Of a stretch of 64,000 bases of DNA, positions 58,070-64,000 are shown piece after piece. The DNA is taken from assembly GCA_938743325.2 (NCBI GenBank), contig OW568868.1:186001-250000 (forward strand), read 5' to 3'. Each line of letters begins with the position of its first letter. Position 1 is the stretch's first letter. Both the position numbers and the translations under genes were made by a program. Source of the DNA: Pycnococcus provasolii. Its lineage: Eukaryota > Chlorophyta > Pseudoscourfieldiophyceae > Pseudoscourfieldiales > Pycnococcaceae. Below the pieces are notes generated by a model that worked only from the letters and a program-made list of their open reading frames with translations, did no database searches and was not told where the DNA came from.

Positions 58070-59526
58070 CTAGTCCTTCATCATGGAACTGCCCGCAGGA
58101 CCGCCATCTTCAACGGCACCCGCACTGCCACAGTGGCTATTCAGCTCGTTGCCGCTGAACAGAACGAGATGTGACATCGCATCCATGAAGTGCTCAAGAG
58201 ACACCACCGTAGCGCCTGGCACACCCGTGTCCGTCGTGGGAACAACCTGTCCGTGGCGGTCGCGCACCGTCAGAGATTCGCCGCGATACAGAATGCGAAC
58301 GAAGGGCGCGCCCGTTGAGCGCTGTGTGAGCATCTCGAAAACAATCGCGCCGCAGTACGCCGGCCATTCGTGGCTTGCGGGTGGGTACGACACTGCCGCA
58401 AGGAGCGGCTGAACTGTCGTGTCGTGACCGCTTACGAGCATGAGCCTCGGCGCATCGCCCTTCGCAGACGCCTCCATCTGCGACACCACGTCGCCCAGCA
58501 CGCGTCCAACGGCGCAGCGAAGCAGGTCAGCGCGGTACTTGGGACAAGGTCCCTCCTTCGGCGCGGCGGTACTTGCGTACGCCACCTCCTCGTCAGCAAA
58601 CAGAGCGTGAGCCATGTACTGCGAGCTACGCAGCGTGCTGTGCTCGAACAGCTTTCCACCGTTGGAACGCAGTGGCACGAGCTTTGACGGAAATTCCTTC
58701 TTGTGCGCTGTGAGGCTCATCGCGCTGTCCATGAGCTGGAGGAATGGGCTGGGAGGTGCATCGAACGACGCGTTGCCCCACGCCGCGCTCGTCAGCTGCA
58801 TGTCGAGTTCGCCCGCGTCTTCGCCGTAGATTTGCCGGAGGTGCTCCTGCGCTCGATGGAACTGCCCCTTGAGGAGCGGACATCGCTTCACGGGCGGGTA
58901 CAGGTACTCCTCCTTGTCGGGCACCGTCGCGATCACCGTCGCTCGGGGAATCGCCCCGTCGAACATGCCATTGAGCACCGCCTTGGCGGTGAGCAGCGTG
59001 CGCTGCAAGTTCGAGCTGCGCACACGCACGGCGTCGGCGCCGTCCAGCGGCGGGAGGCGGTCGTGGTATCGTGTGCGCAACCAGTCTCCGAGCGCATATC
59101 CCTGGTAATATCCGAGTCCGCTGAGCTGTCCACGATGCGAGAGTCCGTTGCTGTAAATGTCGCTTCTTTGGTTCTTATCCTGGTCACCTCGCGGTGCTGG
59201 CGAGCTCGTGGGCGTTCCGTCCGACGTGTTGGCGAGTACGATCGGCACGGAGACTTTCGACTCGTCGACGTCGCACACGTCCCACGTCACGTCGTCGATG
59301 ACACCGAACTGTCTGTTAAGTGGCGTTCTCGCTCCGTGGCGGTGCACGACGGCGACGAAGCTGACGTCCCACTCGTCGTCAGGCGGCATGGGTGCCCCGA
59401 AAGGCAGTGCTTGCACTTTCCATCTTCCGTTTCCGAACGACCTCCTGCTTGAGCTCGTTTGGTGTTCGTCCGTCGCAACTTCAACAGCGGGAGGCGCCGC
59501 TGTGCGCTGAGCGTCAATGTTTCCGA

Positions 59527-59557
<31 letters not shown>

Positions 59558-59863
59558 ATTATCTGCGTAGCACGCCCCTCCTCCTGCCTGTTCATGTTCA
59601 CTGGTCACCCCCCCAGGTGAGTTACCCGCCGCCCCCGCTTCCGCCGCTTGTGCCTTAGCAAATGGCCAGACCGGCCAACAGGCACAGTTCGCCACAGAGA
59701 AAAAGCCCGCAGCTCCAATCCCTATAAGTCCGGAAAAGAAAGACGCGCCCCGGGACCCCCCAGTAAAACGACGCGAAGACGACGACGACGAATTCTTTCC
59801 ACTGCCACTAACACGAGCACCACCACCACCACTAACACCACTGCCACTGTTATGCATATTCAT
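58070..59863 (-). CDS. Histidine acid phosphatase (ACP6/LPA-phosphatase-like), membrane-anchored or secreted
   Basis: 597 residues from the ATG giving MNMHNSGSG. The frame is open for 85 more codons but that part looks like leader. A Ser/Gly-rich start and a hydrophobic segment (ASFFSGLIGIGAAGFFSVA, about 40-58) form a signal anchor. A polyasparagine run of eleven follows. The catalytic core has VVHRHGARTPLN with the nucleophile His near 173, RVRSSNLQRTLLTA, the proton-donor region SGHDTTVQPLL near 476, and a C-terminal end with several Cys. All catalytic residues are there. Closest by look to lysophosphatidic acid phosphatase type 6, but phytase-like or general acid phosphatase activity is equally possible. 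Confidence 0.85.
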
Positions 59864-61299
59864 ACTAATACGACTTCTGAAACAACCAAGACGACGACTG
59901 CGCATACACCAAATAATATTGAAGTTGTGATTTCGATGCGAATAATCCGGAGATTTCCGGAGAGGGGAAGAAAAGGGACCACAGAAATCAATTATAAATC
60001 CCTCGAGCACCGAGGTTTCACAGACCTCCCCTAAGGGTGCTGTGAGGGATCCCCGGCCGGGAAATAATGGCTTGGATCCATGGTGTCCAGAACCACCCCA
60101 CTTCCCAGGGGTACCCATGCCGTTTGGGTACTCTCAAGACTGTGAAGTGTGAGCTCAAGGTTACAATTGGCCTGATCACTTAGTGAGGTGAGACCTGTGC
60201 GTTTTCTTCGTCTCCTCCGTACCGGTACCGTACCATAGGAAAAGCCGGAAAGGTACGCCCACGGCCACGGCCACGGCCACGGCCACTCTCTCTTCTCTGC
60301 ATAGACTAAGGTATTTGAGTGCATGCTTTTTGCTTTCCTCATCAGTCCCTGATCATGAGGAGGTGGTTACTGGTTAGGTGGCTCAACAAGGGAGCACTGG
60401 GAACCTGCCTCCTTCGTCCTTGGGATTTCGGACCGCCTGAGGAGGAGCGACCTTTCCTACGGTAGACTAGCTACCGTACCCCGGGCGGGCGGGGAAGTGT
60501 CACGTGATGCGCAAGGGGAGGCTGGATCACGTGATGACTCTGATGACGGTAGGGTAAAGGTATCAAATCACGAGCGAATCTCGAACGCCTCCTTCTCAAG
60601 TTTTCGCTCCTTGACCACCGTTTTTTGAGGGTTTTTTTTCCGAGAATTTCGTTGGCTGCCATCAGTTGGTTTCGCACTATCGTAGTCCAAACGAAAAGCG
60701 TGTCCAACCGAAACGAAGTCTTTTCCGGTTTTCCCTGTCTCACTGACGAGTGACGCCAAAAGGACAAAAGAATGAAAAGACCATGGGACGAGGACGAGTC
60801 AGTCCGTTTCTTTTGCCACCCTGGTTTTTTTTTTTCGGAGCGCATGCATGTCGACATCGGACATTAAGGTTAGCGTGCCAGGCCAGCGTGCGAATCTGCT
60901 GATGGTGCAGAATAAAGTTTAACTTCGAAGTCTTAAAAGGTCTTTGGGAAACCAACGAAGTCGAGTCGCATCATCAACCGGCATCATCCACAAGCCTGAA
61001 CCAGCTGTATGTAGCTGCACTGCTCCAACTAGTTGGGCGCGTTGCGTGGGAGCGGTGGGGAGCGGTGGGGAGTGTGTCTCGAAAAGGCTACAAAAGGGGT
61101 TTTCGTTGCCAAAAACGCCACTGGGGCTGCGGCTCCGTTGGCGCAATATTCCATATCGCGACAACCTCCACCTCCACCTCCACCTCTCCTCTCGCGACAG
61201 CCTAGTCGTTCTGCGTGGCCGTTCTGCTGTGTAGGCCAGGCCAATCAGCCTTCGAAGAGCAACGAAGGTAAGCAGCCGATAAAGTTGCTCCGATAAACA
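59864..61299. other. Intergenic stretch
   Basis: No gene recognised. It holds GGCCAC hexamer repeats at 60258-60285, GTACCGTACC words near 60220, GGAGCGGTGG direct repeats at 61050-61070 and a CCACCTCCACCTCCACC run near 61167. Minus frames here are low complexity. Confidence 0.45.
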
Positions 61300-61510
61300 C
61301 GCCGCTGTTGCAGTAACCAGCGTTATCAAAACTTTGCTCAACCTCTCCTTAGAGTATATCATATCACGAGAGTACACATCACGTTAGAACGCCTTAAAAA
61401 CCAACGCACCGCTGTTGCAGTAACCAGCGTAAACAAAACTGAACAACAACTCACATCATAGAACGATATAACAACGCACCGCTGTTGCAGTAACCAGCGT
61501 AAACAAAACT
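61300..61510 (+). repeat. Three copies of a 35-39 base repeat upstream of the bZIP gene
   Basis: Copies at about 61300-61335, 61402-61440 and 61472-61510 share GCTGTTGCAGTAACCAGCG followed by an AACAAAAC-like end; the last two are near identical. Spacing is about 100 and 70 bases and the last copy ends 23 bases before the ATG. They may be leader or promoter elements; GCTGTTGCAGTAACCAGC is an imperfect inverted repeat (GCTG.T with A.CAGC). Confidence 0.8.
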
Positions 61511-61533
61511 TTGCAAACGTCAAGGACGCCACC

Positions 61534-62643
61534 ATGGACGTCGAGAGAGGAGCAAGGGCGAGCGGATACGATAGCGCGAACGACGACGAAGGCTTGCTCG
61601 ACTGCCTAACAAAACAAAAAGACCTCAGCACCTCGACTTACAACAAGGCCTTGCATAGCACGGCCGCGGCCGCGGTCGGTAAAAAGTCGAGCCAGAGTAT
61701 TGCGCAGCTCAAGTACCGGGAAAAGCAGAAGCATCGTGTCACCACCCTTGAGCGGCAAGTGGAGGTGCTTCTTGGCCGCGTGCAGGAGCTCGAGAGGAGT
61801 GGAGCGGACGCCGCGGTGATCGTGCAGAATCCCAAGACTGAAGTTGAGATGACGTCAAAGAGGTTCACCGAGCTCGAGACGTCTGCGCTGGAAGCAATCG
61901 CGAACATGCGTGAGGCGTTCTGGTCTGAAAGCGAAGAAGAGCTGATGGGGCGCCTTCAGGACTTTATGCCAGTCGTCAAGCGCTTTCGCCTCGCGAACGA
62001 ACGGGGTTTCAGGTTGAACAACATCCTTGTGGTCGGCGCCCCTCTGGAGCACTGGGAAAGCGTCGTGAAGAAGCTGAACCCGAACATGGAAGTGTTGCTC
62101 AGAGTTCGGAAGTGGCACGTGCAGTTTTCGGCCAAGTTGGCCGAATTCCACAGGCGCCGCTCCGCTGCGTTGGGGTCGTTGCTCCTCGCCCAAACCAAGC
62201 TGGAACCCTCGGCTTACCTCGGCGCCGATCGGCTTACCTCTAACGAGGTTGAAAACTTGCCGAACGATGCCCCCTCGCGCCAACATCACATCAAGTGGGA
62301 GACACAAACCGAACTTGCTACTCAGGTGCTCAACGAGGGCATGAGCGAGCAAGAGCGATACACGGACTCTGCTATTGTCGAATTCATTAAAGACGTGCTG
62401 AAACCGCGTTTGGCGACCGAGTACGCCTTGCTGGCCCTTCCGCACGTCATTGACCCGTTCGGGATCAGCCGCGCGCTCATGATGCACTTGGCGGAGATGG
62501 AGACACAGATGAGAGAAAGCGCGGAAGAAGTCGTCCGCAACCCTCAACCCTCCGCGACTTCTTCGGACGACTTGGACGACGACGACAGCCAAGATGACGA
62601 AGGGGAATGCCTGGACGATGGCCAAGACTTCGTGCCGATGTGA
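61534..62643 (+). CDS. bZIP-like transcription factor
   Basis: 369 residues. Residues 50-95 form a basic region and leucine zipper: SSQSIAQLKYREKQKHRV is the DNA-binding helix of the AQ-x-YREK-QK kind seen in fungal and algal bZIPs, followed by TLERQVEVLLGRVQELERSG with heptad hydrophobics. Residues 100-330 are a helical region of unknown kind, with MREAFWSESEEELMGRLQDF, and the tail is acidic (SSDDLDDDDSQDDEGE), a possible activation part. A Kozak-like GCCACC precedes the ATG. The gene stands alone; the three repeats right upstream may bind this or another factor. Confidence 0.72.
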   Translation: MDVERGARASGYDSANDDEGLLDCLTKQKDLSTSTYNKALHSTAAAAVGKKSSQSIAQLKYREKQKHRVTTLERQVEVLLGRVQELERSGADAAVIVQNPKTEVEMTSKRFTELETSALEAIANMREAFWSESEEELMGRLQDFMPVVKRFRLANERGFRLNNILVVGAPLEHWESVVKKLNPNMEVLLRVRKWHVQFSAKLAEFHRRRSAALGSLLLAQTKLEPSAYLGADRLTSNEVENLPNDAPSRQHHIKWETQTELATQVLNEGMSEQERYTDSAIVEFIKDVLKPRLATEYALLALPHVIDPFGISRALMMHLAEMETQMRESAEEVVRNPQPSATSSDDLDDDDSQDDEGECLDDGQDFVPM

Positions 62644-63245
62644 CGTGGCACCAAGACTACTGTGACCAGTGGATGACACACAACATGTGATAAATACAAA
62701 CGCACTTAGAGTTAGTTTTTTTTTCCAGAGAGTTTTCAAATATTTATTTAAAATACAGGTGTGTAAATACAGTAAATAACCACGATAGAAATAAATCACT
62801 TTCATGATGGCGGTGACAATTTTAAAGTGACAGCTGAACCCTATAACCATATAGATAGGCGTCAGAATCAAAACACGGAAGTAAATACGGTATGAATAGT
62901 CTACCGATTGTTTATTTTCCCGCCATAGTACAACGATACGTGTATGGCTGTATGCGTGCAAGCTTCTTTTTTATAATAAAACTTAAAGGTTGAAACTTGA
63001 ATAAGAAACACGCGAACGAGCAGCACAGGCCACAGCACAATATGTACAATGCAGCGAGCATTTGGCGGTACACGACGACCGCAACGACGGCAACGACGGC
63101 GGCAACGACGGCGGCAACGACGGCAACGACGGCGGCAACGACGGCAACGAGGAGGATTACAGAAGAGGGGGAGTGCTAACCCTAGCTATGATAACAACCC
63201 TAATCGGGATGCTTTCCCCTCATAATCCCCTCCCCATCCTGTACC
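62644..63245. other. AT-rich intergenic stretch with nine-base tandem repeat
   Basis: 62700-63000 is AT-rich 3' flank. 63081-63150 is a tandem repeat of GGCAACGAC units. GCTAACCCTAGC and AACCCTAA follow at about 63175-63205, 40-70 bases before the ATG of the next gene, again a telo-box-like motif near a start. Confidence 0.6.
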
Positions 63246-64000
63246 ATGGGAGTGGCGGCGGCGGCTTCCACGGATGGCTCCATGGAAGTTGTTGATGACA
63301 ACGACAAGGTCGTTGATGGGCCGATGCACTACCATCCCGGTCTCCGCGGCCACCCGCGGTTCAGCGTCGCGCCGATGATGCAGTTCACGGACAGACACTT
63401 CCGCACGCTCTGCCGCACGCTCTCGTCCAACACCGCGCTCTACACGGAAATGGTCAACTGCAACGCCGTGCGCCTCTCGCGCGACGATGTACTCGACTGG
63501 AACCCGGACGACGAGGGGTACGTCGTGTGCCAAATTGGGGGCAACGAACCGAACGCCATGGCGGAGGCGGCAGCCATCGCGCACGAAAGAGGGTACAGTG
63601 AGGTGAACATCAACTGCGGATGTCCAAGTGACCGCGTCGAGAAAGGGTGCTTCGGAGCGAGCCTTATGACGCAGCCTGAACTTGTCGGCGACATTGTGCG
63701 TGCGTGTGTGGAGGCTGTGCGTGACGAAATACCAATCACCGTGAAGTGTCGTCTCGGCACAGAGCAGAAGATGGGACTCAAGGCGGACTTCGACTTCGAA
63801 CGCGACTACCCCAAGCTGCTGCACTTTTGCCAAATTGTGAGGGATGCAGGCTGCACTCACATCATATTGCACACGCGAAAGGCTGTGCTTGGGGGACTTT
63901 CAACGGACGAAAATAGGCGCGTGCCAATGCTCTGCCGCGAAGCTGCTTGGAGACTTGCCACGGACTTGCCGGACGTGGCCATCACCGCCAACGGACAGTT
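63246..64000 (+). CDS. dusA: tRNA-dihydrouridine synthase, DusA type (cut by window end)
   Basis: About 251 residues are visible from ATG 63246. The FMN-binding start FSVAPMMQFTDRHFRTLCR, YTEMVNCNAV, QIGGNEP, the signature INCGCPSDRVEKGCFGASLM with the catalytic cysteine, TVKCRLG and LHTRKAVLGGLSTDENR agree closely with DusA rather than eukaryotic Dus1-4, and end at TANGQ by the window edge. It reduces uridine in the D-loop of tRNA using FMN and NADPH. A bacterial-like enzyme in a nuclear gene suggests an organelle target, but the first 35 residues are acidic and not clearly a transit peptide, so location is open. Confidence 0.93.
   Translation, partial: MGVAAAASTDGSMEVVDDNDKVVDGPMHYHPGLRGHPRFSVAPMMQFTDRHFRTLCRTLSSNTALYTEMVNCNAVRLSRDDVLDWNPDDEGYVVCQIGGNEPNAMAEAAAIAHERGYSEVNINCGCPSDRVEKGCFGASLMTQPELVGDIVRACVEAVRDEIPITVKCRLGTEQKMGLKADFDFERDYPKLLHFCQIVRDAGCTHIILHTRKAVLGGLSTDENRRVPMLCREAAWRLATDLPDVAITANGQ

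Noticed and set aside
61300-61510. CRISPR-like array
   Set aside because: Only three copies with unequal spacing, directly before a eukaryotic-style ATG, and no Cas genes.
61855-62961. A minus-strand frame of 368 codons
   Set aside because: Most of it is antisense to the bZIP gene and the rest is AT-rich flank; composition follows the other strand.

Overview
The window reads as nuclear DNA of a GC-rich green alga, most likely a marine prasinophyte-grade chlorophyte; the exact genus is my inference. Reasons: long, mostly intronless genes; three short GT-AG introns (75-142 bases) with CTAAC/TTAAC-type branch sites; a plastid-type ACHT thioredoxin; a large membrane protein with proline-rich segments of the green-algal cell-wall type; a GT29 sialyltransferase-like protein; an RPGRIP1L-like ciliary protein; and a candidate selenoprotein, a class common in aquatic algae.

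Left end (1-9.5 kb), the accessory part. The window opens inside a Fanzor/TnpB-like RNA-guided nuclease gene. A Copia LTR element (135-4756, identical 216-base LTRs, 5-base target duplication GGTGT) sits in it just after the catalytic RuvC-I aspartate. The rest of the nuclease follows (4757-5350). Next come a membrane protein gene with an in-frame TGA and a SECIS-like structure in its 3' UTR (candidate selenoprotein), a convergent glucosamine-phosphate N-acetyltransferase gene, a second Copia relic and gene-poor DNA.

Housekeeping stretch (9.5-39.3 kb). Two alpha/beta hydrolases, the largest subunit of RNA polymerase I (two exons), a calpain-type protease ending 18 bases from it, a retroelement relic, an ankyrin-MYND protein, a long coiled-coil protein, an orphan kinesin, a 2407-residue protein joining sixteen EF-hand loops to an RPGRIP1L-like coiled-coil and C2 region, and a bacterial-type UDP-galactopyranose mutase.

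Right part (40-64 kb). A secreted or anchored triple-WW protein, mitochondrial bL17, an SGT1-like protein without a CS domain, the giant proline-rich membrane protein, a RhaT-like sugar transporter, a GT37-like fucosyltransferase, an ACHT thioredoxin, a GT29-like sialyltransferase, a histidine acid phosphatase, a bZIP protein with three copies of a repeat upstream, and the start of a DusA-type tRNA-dihydrouridine synthase. UDP-galactofuranose formation, sugar transport, fucosylation and GT29 chemistry together with a giant wall-type protein suggest a loose neighbourhood of cell-surface glycan genes. Short TTAGGG arrays recur upstream of gene starts here and look like promoter-linked telo-boxes rather than chromosome ends.
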